Assembly: GCA_027533385.1 (NCBI GenBank)
Contig: JAPZUE010000006.1
Coordinates: forward strand, 203,309-267,308
Reading direction: 5' to 3'
DNA length: 64,000 nt
Origin: Rhizobium sp.
Lineage (GTDB): Bacteria > Pseudomonadota > Alphaproteobacteria > Rhizobiales > Rhizobiaceae
Shown piece by piece: positions 41,527 through 50,323 of this stretch. The position numbers and the translations under genes are program-made. The stretch's first letter is position 1, and each line of letters begins with the position of its first letter. The notes under the pieces are model-generated. The model was not told the DNA's origin. It made no database searches and was given only the letters and a program-made list of their open reading frames with translations.

Positions 41527-42216
41527 ATGGCAAAAGACGTTGTTCTCTCGCTTTCCGGCATTGATCGCCATTATGGCCAGGGCGAGACCGTGCTCTCCAT
41601 CCTGAAAGGCGCCGACTTCACCCTGCGCACCGGTGAAACGGTCGCCCTGGTGGCGCCCTCCGGAACCGGCAAATCGACGCTTCTCCATGTCGCGGGCCTG
41701 TTGGAGCACCCCGACGGCGGCGAAGTGACGGTGGGCGGCGTTGCCTGCCAGGAACTCGGCGACGAGCAGCGGACCGCAATCCGTCGAAAGTCGATCGGCT
41801 TCGTCTATCAGTTTCACCACCTCCTGCCGGAATTCTCCGCGCTGGAAAACGTGATGATGCCGCAGCTCATCGCCGGGCTTTCCAAGGCCGAAGCAGCCGA
41901 ACGTGCCAAGCAGCTTCTCGACTACATGCGGGTCGGCCATCGTGCCGACCATCGCCCGGCCGAACTCTCCGGCGGCGAGCAGCAGCGCGTGGCGATCGCC
42001 CGTGCTGTGGCCAATGCGCCCCTGGTTCTTCTCGCAGACGAGCCGACCGGCAACCTCGACCCTGAGACGGCAAGCTACGTTTTCTCCGCCCTCGAGGCCC
42101 TGGTCCGCCAGTCCGGCCTTTCGGCGATGATCGCCACTCACAACCATGAGATCGCCCGGCGCATGCACCGCTGCGTGACCCTCGTGGACGGCAAGGTCGT
42201 CGAACTCGAGCTCTGA
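41527..42216 (+). CDS. lolD: Lipoprotein-releasing ABC transporter ATP-binding protein LolD
   Basis: ATPase driving LolC-mediated lipoprotein release. It is 229 residues. Walker A is APSGTGKST (about residues 46-54), the Q-loop lies in [12 protein letters not shown], the signature is [14 protein letters not shown], Walker [13 protein letters not shown] and the switch His in ATHNHEIAR. The ATG at 41527 is in the 13-base gap after lolC; the longer frame would start inside lolC. A strong terminator follows. Confidence 0.97.
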   Translation: MAKDVVLSLSGIDRHYGQGETVLSILKGADFTLRTGETVALVAPSGTGKSTLLHVAGLLEHPDGGEVTVGGVACQELGDEQRTAIRRKSIGFVYQFHHLLPEFSALENVMMPQLIAGLSKAEAAERAKQLLDYMRVGHRADHRPAELSGGEQQRVAIARAVANAPLVLLADEPTGNLDPETASYVFSALEALVRQSGLSAMIATHNHEIARRMHRCVTLVDGKVVELEL

Positions 42217-42243
42217 CCTCCTTATCTCCTAATCTCATCGTTG

Positions 42244-42294
42244 AACCTGTTGAGCCTCGGTCAAATTTGTTCCACCGAGCTCACAGGTTTTTTT
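42244..42294 (+). terminator. Intrinsic terminator of lolCD
   Basis: The arm 42244-42261 (AACCTGTTGAGCCTCGGT) pairs with 42274-42289 (ACCGAGCTCACAGGTT), leaving two bulged bases, around a 12-base loop. Seven T end at 42294. It insulates the next small gene from lolCD. Confidence 0.88.
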
Positions 42295-42297
42295 GGG

Positions 42298-42326
42298 TTG
42301 ACAATGGAACAGGATGAGAACAAAAT
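42298..42326 (+). promoter_or_regulatory. LexA-controlled promoter (SOS box) of the 28-residue ORF
   Basis: A -35 TTGACA (42298-42303), 17 bases, then CAAAAT (42321-42326). Within the spacer is GAAC-AGGATGA-GAAC (42307-42321), an exact match to the alphaproteobacterial LexA direct repeat GAAC-N7-GAAC. LexA bound there would block RNA polymerase directly. The ATG of the small ORF is 28 bases beyond the -10. Confidence 0.72.
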
Positions 42327-42353
42327 AAAAACATAAAGAGACAGGAGACGCGC

Positions 42354-42440
42354 ATGACTGAAATACTTCGTGACGTTGCTGCATTTGCCTCGATGGCCGT
42401 GTTCGTATCCAGCATGGCCCTTTTGATGATGGCTCTCTGA
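42354..42440 (+). CDS. 28-residue single-span membrane protein, SOS-regulated, SidA-like candidate
   Basis: A short ORF with a strong ribosome site (ACAGGAGACG, 6 bases before ATG). The product begins MTEILRDVAAF, charged at the N-terminus. It continues as one hydrophobic helix (about 9-28) rich in Met, Ala, Val and Leu, ending MALLMMAL. It has its own LexA-type promoter and lies between two terminator-like hairpins, so it makes a transcript of about 150 bases. The Caulobacter SOS division inhibitor SidA is likewise a roughly 29-residue LexA-regulated inner-membrane peptide. The parallel is in size, topology and control, not in proven homology. It may also be an unrelated small peptide. Confidence 0.6.
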   Translation: MTEILRDVAAFASMAVFVSSMALLMMAL

Positions 42441-42446
42441 AAATTG

Positions 42447-42483
42447 CGGGCGGCAAAGCTGGTGAGGAAGGCTTTGCCGCCCG
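42447..42483 (+). terminator. Hairpin after the 28-residue ORF
   Basis: CGGGCGGCAAAGC (42447-42459) and GCTTTGCCGCCCG (42471-42483) form a perfect 13-bp stem with an 11-base loop, 6 bases after the ORF stop. The following ACTTCCTTCT is only moderately T-rich, so termination may be partial. Confidence 0.6.
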
Positions 42484-42555
42484 ACTTCCTTCTGGACTTC
42501 GCAGGCGCGAAGACCGAAAATCCCGACCGATTCAGGCAGTGAGGAATGAAGCGGT

Positions 42556-45500
42556 ATGGGCGAGGACAGCGTCGGCGGGCAAGCGTCCGGTGGATTGGGT
42601 GACGGCCCGGGTTTCGTGCACTTGCGCGTGCATTCCGCCTATTCGCTTCTCGAAGGCGCGCTGCCGCTGAAAAAGATCCTCGGCAAGGCAGTGGCCGACA
42701 ATCAGCCGGCAATTGCCATTACCGACACCAACAATCTCTTCGTCGCGCTCGAATTCTCCCAGAAGGCGCTGGGCGACGGCATTCAGCCGATCATCGGCTG
42801 TCAGCTGTCGATCGACATGGAGGATGGCGCCGGCGAAAAGCGCGGCGGCAACGGCCATATGCCGGACCTGCCTTCGGTCGTTGTCCTGGCCTCGGATGCC
42901 GATGGTTACGAGCGGCTGGTCGATCTCGTCAGTCGCGCCTATCTCGGCGGTGATGCCGGCCAGCCCGTGCATGTGAAACTGTCCTGGTTCCGGGAAAGCG
43001 GCGCCGAAGGCATGATCTTGCTGACGGGTGCCTCGGGTGGCCCGATCGACAGGTTGCTGAAGGATGGCCATCGCGCCCAGGCTGAAAGCCGTCTGCTGGC
43101 CCTGAAGGATCTCTTCGGTGACAGGCTCTATGTCGAATTGCAGCGCCATGGTGACTATGACCGCACCCATGAGCGGCGCATGGTGCAGCTCGCCTATGAG
43201 CATGACATCCCGCTGGTCGCGACAAACGAGGCCTTCTTTCCGGCCAAGGACGATTACGACGCCCATGACGCCCTGATGGCCGTTGCCCACAATGCGATCG
43301 TGTCCAATGACGATCGCTTTCGCCTGACCCCGGATCATTATCTGAAGAGCCGGGCGGACATGATGAAGCTGTTTGCGGATCTGCCCGAGGCGCTCGAAAA
43401 CTCGGTCGAGATCGCCCGTCGCTGCTCCTTCATCCTCGACACCCGCAAGCCCATTCTGCCGCGCTTCACCGGCGGCAGCGACGATCCGGAAGAGGCCGAG
43501 CGCGAGGAGGCGCTCGAACTGCGCCGCCAGGCGGAGGAGGGGCTCGACCAGCGCCTGGCAGCCCTCGGCATGGCACCGGGTTACCAGGAGAAGGACTATC
43601 GCGAACGGCTGGAATTCGAGCTCTCGGTCATCGAGCGCATGAAGTTCCCCGGCTACTTCCTGATCGTTTCGGACTTCATCAAATGGGCCAAGCAGCATGA
43701 CATCCCGGTCGGCCCCGGTCGTGGTTCCGGTGCGGGCTCGCTGGTCGCCTATGCGCTGACCATCACCGATGTCGACCCGCTCCGCTTCTCGCTGCTGTTC
43801 GAGCGCTTCCTCAATCCGGAACGCGTTTCGATGCCCGACTTCGACATCGACTTCTGCCAGGAGCGCCGCGAAGAGGTCATCCGCTACGTCCAGCGCAAAT
43901 ATGGTCGTGAGCAGGTGGGCCAGATCATCACCTTCGGATCGCTGCAGGCACGTGCGGCCCTCCGCGACGTCGGTCGCGTGCTCGAAATGCCCTATGGCCA
44001 GGTCGACAAGATCTGCAAGCTGGTGCCCAACAACCCGGCCAATCCGACACCGCTCTACAAGGCGATCGAGGAAGAGCCGAAGCTGCGCGAGGCCGCCGAG
44101 GAGGAGCCCGTTGTCGCGCGGCTGCTGGAGATCGCCCAGAAGATCGAAGGTCTCTATCGCCACGCCTCGACCCACGCCGCCGGTATCGTCATCGGCGACC
44201 GGCCGCTGTCGAAGCTGGTGCCGATGTATCGCGATCCGCGCTCCGACATGCCGGTCACCCAGTTCAACATGAAATGGGTCGAGCAGGCCGGTCTGGTGAA
44301 GTTCGACTTCCTCGGTCTGAAGACGCTGACCGTTCTCAAGACGGCGGTGGACTTCGTCGAGGAACAGCGTGGCATCAAGGTCGATCTTGCAGCCATCGCG
44401 CTCGATGACGTCAAGACCTACGAAATGCTGTCGCGGGGCGAGACGGTCGGGGTCTTCCAGGTGGAAAGTGCCGGCATGCGCAAGGCGCTGATCGGCATGC
44501 GGCCAGACTGCATCGAGGATATCATTGCCCTCGTCGCGCTCTACCGACCGGGGCCGATGGAAAACATCCCGGTCTACAATGCGCGCAAGCACGGCGACGA
44601 AGAGATCGAATCGATCCATCCGACCATCGACTATCTTCTGAAAGAAACCCAAGGGGTTATCGTCTATCAGGAACAGGTCATGCAGATCGCGCAGGTTCTC
44701 TCGGGCTATTCGCTCGGTGAGGCCGATCTGTTGCGCCGCGCCATGGGTAAGAAGATCAAGGAGGAAATGGACAAGCAGCGCGCCCGTTTTGTTGAAGGCG
44801 CGGTGAAGAATGGCGTGTCGAAGCCCCAGGCCGACAACATCTTCGACCTGCTCGCCAAGTTCGCCAATTACGGCTTCAACAAGAGCCACGCGGCGGCCTA
44901 TGCCATCGTCTCCTACCAGACGGCCTATATGAAGGCGCATTACCCGGTCGAGTTCCTCGCCGCCTCGATGACGCTCGATATGTCGAACACCGAAAAGCTG
45001 GTCGACTTCCGCCAGGATGCCGGTCGCCTCGGCATTGAGGTCGTGCCCCCTTCGGTCCAGACCTCCTATCGCCATTTCCAGACCGGCCCGAACCGCATCT
45101 ATTACGCGCTCGCCGCCATCAAGGGCGTCGGCGAAGGCGCGGTTGATCACATCGTCGAGGTCAGAGGCGACAAGCCTTTCGACAGCATCGAGGATTTCTG
45201 CCTCCGGATTGATCCCAAGCAGATCAACCGCCGCGTCTTCGAAAGCCTGATTGCCGCCGGCGCATTCGACTGCTTCGGCCGCGACCGTGCCGAACTGGTC
45301 GGCAGCATTGACCGCATCATGGGTTACGCCCAGCGCGCCCAGGAAAACGCCGTCAGCGGCCAGTCCGACATGTTCGGTTCCGGTGGCGCAAGCGGCCCCG
45401 AGCGCATCGCCTTCGCGCCCTACACCCCCTGGCTTTCCTCTGAAAAGCTGATGCGCGAATTCCAGGTCCTCGGCTTCTATCTCTCTGCCCATCCGCTCGA

Positions 45501-46056
45501 TGCCTATCGCGACCTCTTGGAAAAGCTGCGTGTCCAGAACTTCGCGGATTTCTCGGTGGCCGTGAAGCAGGGTGCCACCGTCGGGCGTCTCGCCGGCACC
45601 GTGATCTCGCGTCAGGAGCGCAAGACCCGCACCGGCAACAAGATGGGCATCATCACCTTCTCGGATGCCTCTGGCCAATACGAAGCCGTCCTCTTTTCAG
45701 AAGGGCTGAACCAGTATCGCGACCTGCTGGAGGCCGGCAAATCGCTGGTGCTCACGGTTCAGGCCGAAGAACGCCCCGAAGGTATCGGCCTGCGCATCCA
45801 GACGGCCCAGTCGCTGGAGGAGCAGTCGATCCGCATGCAGAAAGCGATGCGCGTCTTCGTGCGCGATTCCGGCCCACTGCGTGCCGTCGCCGCCCATCTC
45901 AATGCAAGAGGCGATGGGCTCGTCTCCTTCATCGTCATCAAGGATGACGGCAAGCGCGAGATCGAGGTGGAGCTGACAGAGCGCTTCCGCATCTCACCGG
46001 AAATCGCCGCTGCCATGCGCTCGACCCCTGGTGTGCTTGACGTCGAGCTGGTTTGA
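42556..46056 (+). CDS. dnaE: DNA polymerase III subunit alpha, replicative
   Basis: Catalytic subunit of the replicative polymerase. It is 1166 residues. The N-terminal PHP domain starts HLRVHSAYSLLEGALPLKKI. Catalytic aspartates are Asp428 and Asp430 (MPDFDIDF) and Asp584 (KFDFLGLKTL), matching E. coli Asp401, 403 and 555. The fingers region, beta-clamp-binding area and C-terminal OB fold (GRLAGTVISRQERKTRTGNKM) are complete. This is the DnaE1 type by size and context; the error-prone DnaE2 is usually linked to imuAB, which are absent. It ends 3 bases before the convergent L,D-transpeptidase gene. Confidence 0.97.
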   Translation: MGEDSVGGQASGGLGDGPGFVHLRVHSAYSLLEGALPLKKILGKAVADNQPAIAITDTNNLFVALEFSQKALGDGIQPIIGCQLSIDMEDGAGEKRGGNGHMPDLPSVVVLASDADGYERLVDLVSRAYLGGDAGQPVHVKLSWFRESGAEGMILLTGASGGPIDRLLKDGHRAQAESRLLALKDLFGDRLYVELQRHGDYDRTHERRMVQLAYEHDIPLVATNEAFFPAKDDYDAHDALMAVAHNAIVSNDDRFRLTPDHYLKSRADMMKLFADLPEALENSVEIARRCSFILDTRKPILPRFTGGSDDPEEAEREEALELRRQAEEGLDQRLAALGMAPGYQEKDYRERLEFELSVIERMKFPGYFLIVSDFIKWAKQHDIPVGPGRGSGAGSLVAYALTITDVDPLRFSLLFERFLNPERVSMPDFDIDFCQERREEVIRYVQRKYGREQVGQIITFGSLQARAALRDVGRVLEMPYGQVDKICKLVPNNPANPTPLYKAIEEEPKLREAAEEEPVVARLLEIAQKIEGLYRHASTHAAGIVIGDRPLSKLVPMYRDPRSDMPVTQFNMKWVEQAGLVKFDFLGLKTLTVLKTAVDFVEEQRGIKVDLAAIALDDVKTYEMLSRGETVGVFQVESAGMRKALIGMRPDCIEDIIALVALYRPGPMENIPVYNARKHGDEEIESIHPTIDYLLKETQGVIVYQEQVMQIAQVLSGYSLGEADLLRRAMGKKIKEEMDKQRARFVEGAVKNGVSKPQADNIFDLLAKFANYGFNKSHAAAYAIVSYQTAYMKAHYPVEFLAASMTLDMSNTEKLVDFRQDAGRLGIEVVPPSVQTSYRHFQTGPNRIYYALAAIKGVGEGAVDHIVEVRGDKPFDSIEDFCLRIDPKQINRRVFESLIAAGAFDCFGRDRAELVGSIDRIMGYAQRAQENAVSGQSDMFGSGGASGPERIAFAPYTPWLSSEKLMREFQVLGFYLSAHPLDAYRDLLEKLRVQNFADFSVAVKQGATVGRLAGTVISRQERKTRTGNKMGIITFSDASGQYEAVLFSEGLNQYRDLLEAGKSLVLTVQAEERPEGIGLRIQTAQSLEEQSIRMQKAMRVFVRDSGPLRAVAAHLNARGDGLVSFIVIKDDGKREIEVELTERFRISPEIAAAMRSTPGVLDVELV

Positions 46057-46059
46057 CCC

Positions 46060-47292
46060 TCAGGCCCGTGGTTTCTCGCGGGTCACGGTAATGAAGTCGG
46101 TTCCGTCGCCGGTTTCGGGGCCGATGCCGGTATCGGAGATCGTGATCGACGATCCCTCGCTCAGCATCGTCTCGATCCGTGCCCTGACATCGTCGGGGAT
46201 GACGATGCGGGAAAGTGCGGCCTCGGCTGTGAACAGCGCCGGATCGTCTGCCGGGATCGTGATCCCGAGACGCGTTTGGGTCGATGACGTCAGGTGGTCT
46301 TCAAGCGTCACACCGCGCCAGTCTGCCGTGCGTTTGAAGCGGTCGACATCGGTTGCTTCGATGAAATGCGTGCCGAGCGCCTTTTCCGGTTCCTTGATGT
46401 CAACGGGAGCGGAGAAGAGCGGCGAGAATTTCTGTCGGATCATCAGTTGGCCCATCGGCGGATGATCTTCGCCGGCCTGCTGATAGAGTGCCGCGAGGAA
46501 GGGTTTGGAGAGGATCTCGCCATCCTTTTCGATGGTATTCTTTTCCTTGAAGGCGCGGATCGCCGATATCGTTCGGGTGCCCAGCAGTCCGTCGGGAATG
46601 CCGGCTTCGAAGCCGAGCTTGTTCAACAGCCGTTGCACGTCGAAGGCGATATCGCGCTGCGTGCGACGGGTGATTAGGATCCGCAGCGGCGGCGGCTCCT
46701 CGATGGTGAGTTTCGTCTCCGCGCCGCTGCGCGGCGGAACCGCGTTCATCGCCACTTCGACGGGCTTCAGCGCCGCCTCGACCCGGCTGGGTCTGAGTTC
46801 GACATCGGAGAGAAGGCCACCATCGTCGACCGGCAGGCGCGGTGTGAAGAGATTGGCGTGGCGGATGGTCTTCGGCGCGACCGGATCATCGGTGATGATC
46901 ACATGTGCGCCGCGTTCGGTCATCGAGAACAGCGTCTTGGCAAAGCCGTTGGGCAGTCGCACGCAGCCATGCGAGGCCGGGTAGCCGGGCAGCTTCCCCT
47001 CATGCAGTGCGATCCCGGACCAGGTCAGCCGCTGCATGAAGGGCATCGGCGCGTTGGAATAGAGATTGGACTCGTGATATTTGCGCTTCTCCAGGATCGA
47101 AAAGATGCCCGAAGGCGTCGTATGGCCGGGTTTTCCGGTCGAAACCTTGGATGTCGCGACGACCTCGTCGCCGTCATAGACGGTCAGCGTCTGGTCTGCT
47201 TTCGAAACATAGATCTGAAGCGGCCCATCGGCGGCAAGCGCGGTACTGGCCATGAGGGAGAGGCTGAAGGCGAGGGCGATACGCTGGAACAT
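46060..47292 (-). CDS. L,D-transpeptidase (YkuD family) with peptidoglycan-binding domain
   Basis: Periplasmic enzyme of 410 residues that forms 3-3 peptidoglycan cross-links or attaches proteins to peptidoglycan. A signal peptide (about 1-20, ending STALAAD) is followed directly by the YkuD domain (about 25-135) with His97, and His108-Gly-Cys110 in ASHGCVRLPNG, the catalytic site. A predicted peptidoglycan-binding repeat at about 215-265 has DVQRLLNKLGFEAGIPDGL and RTISAIRAFKEKN. The polar-growing Rhizobiales use many such enzymes. It is a single gene, convergent with dnaE. Confidence 0.93.
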   Translation of the reverse strand: MFQRIALAFSLSLMASTALAADGPLQIYVSKADQTLTVYDGDEVVATSKVSTGKPGHTTPSGIFSILEKRKYHESNLYSNAPMPFMQRLTWSGIALHEGKLPGYPASHGCVRLPNGFAKTLFSMTERGAHVIITDDPVAPKTIRHANLFTPRLPVDDGGLLSDVELRPSRVEAALKPVEVAMNAVPPRSGAETKLTIEEPPPLRILITRRTQRDIAFDVQRLLNKLGFEAGIPDGLLGTRTISAIRAFKEKNTIEKDGEILSKPFLAALYQQAGEDHPPMGQLMIRQKFSPLFSAPVDIKEPEKALGTHFIEATDVDRFKRTADWRGVTLEDHLTSSTQTRLGITIPADDPALFTAEAALSRIVIPDDVRARIETMLSEGSSITISDTGIGPETGDGTDFITVTREKPRA

Positions 47293-47500
47293 GGCCGACC
47301 ACTTGGAACGCGAGACATCAATCCTGGGCAGTCTATTCCGCGATGTTTAAGAAAAGTTTCGCGGCAAAACCACCGCTCGGCTTCTCACACGGCTGTGATG
47401 GATCTGCCCCCCGCCGGCATCCCTGCCTTCCGCAAGAAACGCAGTCAAACCAGCTCGAACCGGGCCACGAACGGCGCAGACTGATGCCGAGACGCATCCC

Positions 47501-48784
47501 CTATCTCTTTGAGGGAAACGTATAGCCGGTCTGGACGGTCCCCTTGCCGAACTTGTCGCGCAATTTGTCCATTGCCGCTTCCGCCGCCGCTCGCCGCGCG
47601 GCCTGGGCGTCGACCAGATCGGGCGGATCGGCGAGCGCGGGATCCTGGAGATCACTGACGCCGATCCCGATCAGCCGGAATTTCGTCCCGTCCGTTTCCT
47701 TTTCGAGAAGCGACATGCCCGTGCGGAAGATCCGGTCGGCGAGCTGTGTCGGGTCGTCGAGCCGCCGGTTTCGGGTCCTGAGCTTGAAATCGGCAGTCTT
47801 GAGTTTCAGCACCACGGTCTGGCCGGCGATCTCGTGTCGCTTCAGCCGCCAGGCCACCTTTTCCGAAAGCGCCCTGAGATGAACCACGAGATCATCGAGC
47901 TTGTGAATGTCGTCGAAGAACGTCGTTTCGGCCGACACACTCTTGGCAGGATCGTTCGGATGCACCGTGCGGTCGTCAATTCCGCGGGCGAGCCGAGCCA
48001 GGCGCTGTCCCATGGAGCCGTAGCGGCGCATCAGGGCGGTTTCCTCCATCACCTGCAGCTGGCCGATCGTGCGGATGCCGTCCGCCTGCAGCGTCGAGGC
48101 AAAGGCCTTGCCGACACCCCAGATCATCGTCACCGGTTTGTCGGCGAGGAAGGAGAGCGCCTCGGCCTCGCCAATGACGGAGAAGCCGCGCGGCTTCTGC
48201 AGGTCGGAGGCGACCTTGGCGAGGAACTTGCAGTAGGAGAGCCCGACGGAGACGGTAATCCCGATCTCCTCTTCGATCCGCCGGGCAAGCCGGGCGAGCA
48301 CCCGTGCCGGCGGGTCGTGATGCAGGAGTTCGGTCCCCTTCAGGTCGAGAAAGGCTTCGTCGATCGAGATCGGCTGCACCAGCGGCGTCAGTTCTTCCAT
48401 CATCGCGCGGACCTGGCGTCCGACCCGCACGTATTTTTCCATGTCCGGCCTGATCACGACCGCCTGCGGGCAGGCCTCCAGCGCCTTGAACATCGGCATG
48501 GCAGAGCGTACGCCATGAATGCGTGCGACGTAACAGGCGGTGGAGACCACGCCGCGCTTGCCGCCGCCGATGATCACAGGTTTGTCGATCAGCTCCGGAT
48601 TGTCCCGCTTTTCGACGGAAGCGTAGAAGGCATCGCAGTCGATATGCGCGATCGAGAGAGTGTAGAGTTCGGAATGATAGACCAGCCTGGGGCTGCCACA
48701 GGATCGGCAGCGGCGTGCGCCTTCGACCTGCCCGGCAAGGCAGTCTCGACAGAAGCCGGGATGATCTGGGGCGGTGCGCGTCAT
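47501..48784 (-). CDS. dinB: DNA polymerase IV (DinB) with N-terminal CxxC zinc motif
   Basis: Y-family translesion polymerase, 427 residues. Catalytic motifs are [19 protein letters not shown] and [13 protein letters not shown], followed by the little-finger domain. Before the polymerase is a rhizobial-type extension (residues 1-35) with C-x2-C-x10-C-x2-C (FCRDC, then RRCRSCGSP), likely one zinc. The ATG at 48784 has little ribosome site and a LexA box begins only 5 bases upstream, so the mRNA may have a very short leader or be leaderless. It is SOS-induced by inference from that box. Confidence 0.95.
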   Translation of the reverse strand: MTRTAPDHPGFCRDCLAGQVEGARRCRSCGSPRLVYHSELYTLSIAHIDCDAFYASVEKRDNPELIDKPVIIGGGKRGVVSTACYVARIHGVRSAMPMFKALEACPQAVVIRPDMEKYVRVGRQVRAMMEELTPLVQPISIDEAFLDLKGTELLHHDPPARVLARLARRIEEEIGITVSVGLSYCKFLAKVASDLQKPRGFSVIGEAEALSFLADKPVTMIWGVGKAFASTLQADGIRTIGQLQVMEETALMRRYGSMGQRLARLARGIDDRTVHPNDPAKSVSAETTFFDDIHKLDDLVVHLRALSEKVAWRLKRHEIAGQTVVLKLKTADFKLRTRNRRLDDPTQLADRIFRTGMSLLEKETDGTKFRLIGIGVSDLQDPALADPPDLVDAQAARRAAAEAAMDKLRDKFGKGTVQTGYTFPSKR

Positions 48785-48789
48785 GACAG

Positions 48790-48804
48790 GAACAAAGGTT
48801 GAAC
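48790..48804 (-). promoter_or_regulatory. LexA (SOS) box upstream of dinB
   Basis: GAAC-AAAGGTT-GAAC on the plus strand (GTTC-N7-GTTC on the minus strand) is an exact match to the alphaproteobacterial LexA motif. It stands 5 bases before the dinB ATG and pairs logically with an SOS polymerase. Confidence 0.82.
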
Positions 48805-48851
48805 ATCGGCACCATATGCGCCTAGGCGAGACCGCACAAGTGCCTCCTTCG

Positions 48852-49508
48852 TCAGCCCTGCGAATGAGCCTCTTCAGCCGCCGAAATGCGCTCGAATAAG
48901 CTCCGAGGCCTGCTGCCAGGTCTCGACCCGCCGCACGCCCTGCTGCGGCGTCGCTGCGAACTGGAAGATGTCCAAGGGGGGGGGAGATAGATCAGCAGGC
49001 AATCCGGCACGTGATCGCCGACCGAGTGAAGATTGTGGACCATGTCGTCGACAAAGGCGACGGGCAGGGGCCTCGCATCGTGCAGGGCCGCCACCATCGG
49101 TCCCTTTGGCTCTTCGGTCGCGATCATCGGGTAGTTGAGCGTCAGCTGATCGAGCAGCCTGCGCCGCACCTCGGCATGCTGCGGCGGCATCGCCGTCAGG
49201 AAAACCAGGTCTGCCGTCTCGCCCAACGCATGCAGGCTGTCGACGGCATCGGCAAAGGGCGTTTGCCAGCGCTCCTGCTCGTCGAAGAAGTCGTGGATCA
49301 GCGCCCTGACCGCCGGTGCATCCAGCACGCTTTCATCAGTCCCCTTGACGATATTGCCGGTCAGCTTGAACGAGCGCGGCAAGAGGCGATGGCCGGTTGC
49401 TTGGAGAAACGCCTGGAACGGTGTCGCAAATTGCAACACCACGTCATCGACATCGCAGACGATCAGGGGGCGGTCGCCGAGCTTGATATGGGCGAGATCC
49501 GTCAGCAT
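48852..49508 (-). CDS. HAD-superfamily hydrolase-like protein, C-terminus frameshifted at a poly-C tract
   Basis: Residues 1 to about 175 look like a HAD phosphatase: the nucleophile region [12 protein letters not shown], then [19 protein letters not shown] and [16 protein letters not shown]. After LLIYLPPP the frame runs into Ser/Arg-rich nonsense. In the neighbouring frame after the nine-C tract (plus-strand G 48976-48984) the sequence reads [20 protein letters not shown] and continues sensibly to a stop at 48874-48876. Ten or seven C would restore it. It may be a sequencing or assembly error, a mutation, or slippage-based switching. It is coupled to the upstream DUF3572 gene by a one-base overlap. 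Confidence 0.75.
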   Translation of the reverse strand: MLTDLAHIKLGDRPLIVCDVDDVVLQFATPFQAFLQATGHRLLPRSFKLTGNIVKGTDESVLDAPAVRALIHDFFDEQERWQTPFADAVDSLHALGETADLVFLTAMPPQHAEVRRRLLDQLTLNYPMIATEEPKGPMVAALHDARPLPVAFVDDMVHNLHSVGDHVPDCLLIYLPPPWTSSSSQRRRSRACGGSRPGSRPRSLFERISAAEEAHSQG

Positions 49509-49801
49509 CAGAAGTCAGCCGAATCGAAGCCTGGTCCCGCATAGCGATGATAGGCCTTAACAACTGTTTCCGGCTTCGTCTCGGTCGCGGCACAGAATGC
49601 CATCAGTGTGGGTTCGTGCTGCATCAGGAATTCCAGCATGCCTGCGAGAAAGGACGGATCGTTGACCGCCTGGCGCAATGCCTGTGGTTGTACCCCCGAC
49701 AAGGCAAGGAAACGCGACAGCATCTCCGGCTCGTTTGCCAGCCAGCCGAGCACGGCAACCGCAGTCGCTTCGGCATCGGCAGGTATATCTCTGTTTTTCA
49801 T
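49508..49801 (-). CDS. DUF3572 family protein
   Basis: 97 residues, mostly helical and acidic. It has the DUF3572 pattern AEATAVAVLGWLANEPEML, RFLALSGVQP and a C-terminal AYHRYAGPGFDSADF. Function unknown. It is transcribed divergently from divK with 138 bases between, and sits upstream of the HAD gene with a one-base overlap. This arrangement next to divK is common in rhizobia. Confidence 0.88.
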   Translation of the reverse strand: MKNRDIPADAEATAVAVLGWLANEPEMLSRFLALSGVQPQALRQAVNDPSFLAGMLEFLMQHEPTLMAFCAATETKPETVVKAYHRYAGPGFDSADF

Positions 49802-49939
49802 AAAGTCTTTTCCTCTGACACTGGCAAATTACCGATTTCGAAACCAAATAGCACTAGCATGCTCGATGACGGAAGACGCAACTCGCGCCGGGCCCGATGA
49901 TCCGGGCTGACTGAATGTGCGGGACAAAGGACCGGGTGA

Positions 49940-50311
49940 ATGCCGAAAAAGGTGATGATTGTCGAAGACAACGAGCTCAACATGAAGCTCTTCCGCGATC
50001 TGATCGAGGCATCCGGCTATGAGACTGTGCAGACCCGCAACGGCATGGAAGCCATGGATCTTGCCCGGCGTCATCATCCCGATCTGATCCTGATGGACAT
50101 CCAGTTGCCCGAAGTCTCCGGTCTCGAAGTCACCAGATGGCTGAAGGACGATCCCGATCTGCATGTCATCCCCGTCATCGCGGTGACCGCATTTGCCATG
50201 AAGGGCGACGAGGAACGCATCCGTCAGGGTGGTTGTGAAGCCTATGTCTCCAAGCCGATTTCGGTGCCCAAGTTCATCGAGACGATCAAAACCTATCTCG
50301 GAGACGCGTGA
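49940..50311 (+). CDS. divK: Cell-cycle response regulator DivK
   Basis: Single-domain receiver of 123 residues with phospho-acceptor Asp53 ([13 protein letters not shown]), the acidic pocket VEDNE at 9-13 and the switch lysine in YVSKPIS. In the Caulobacter-type circuit it is phosphorylated by DivJ, dephosphorylated by PleC, and controls CtrA. The product has no output domain. It lies 12 bases before pleD, the other target of the same kinases, so the pair is an operon. Confidence 0.96.
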   Translation: MPKKVMIVEDNELNMKLFRDLIEASGYETVQTRNGMEAMDLARRHHPDLILMDIQLPEVSGLEVTRWLKDDPDLHVIPVIAVTAFAMKGDEERIRQGGCEAYVSKPISVPKFIETIKTYLGDA

Positions 50312-50323
50312 GGATTAACGGTT

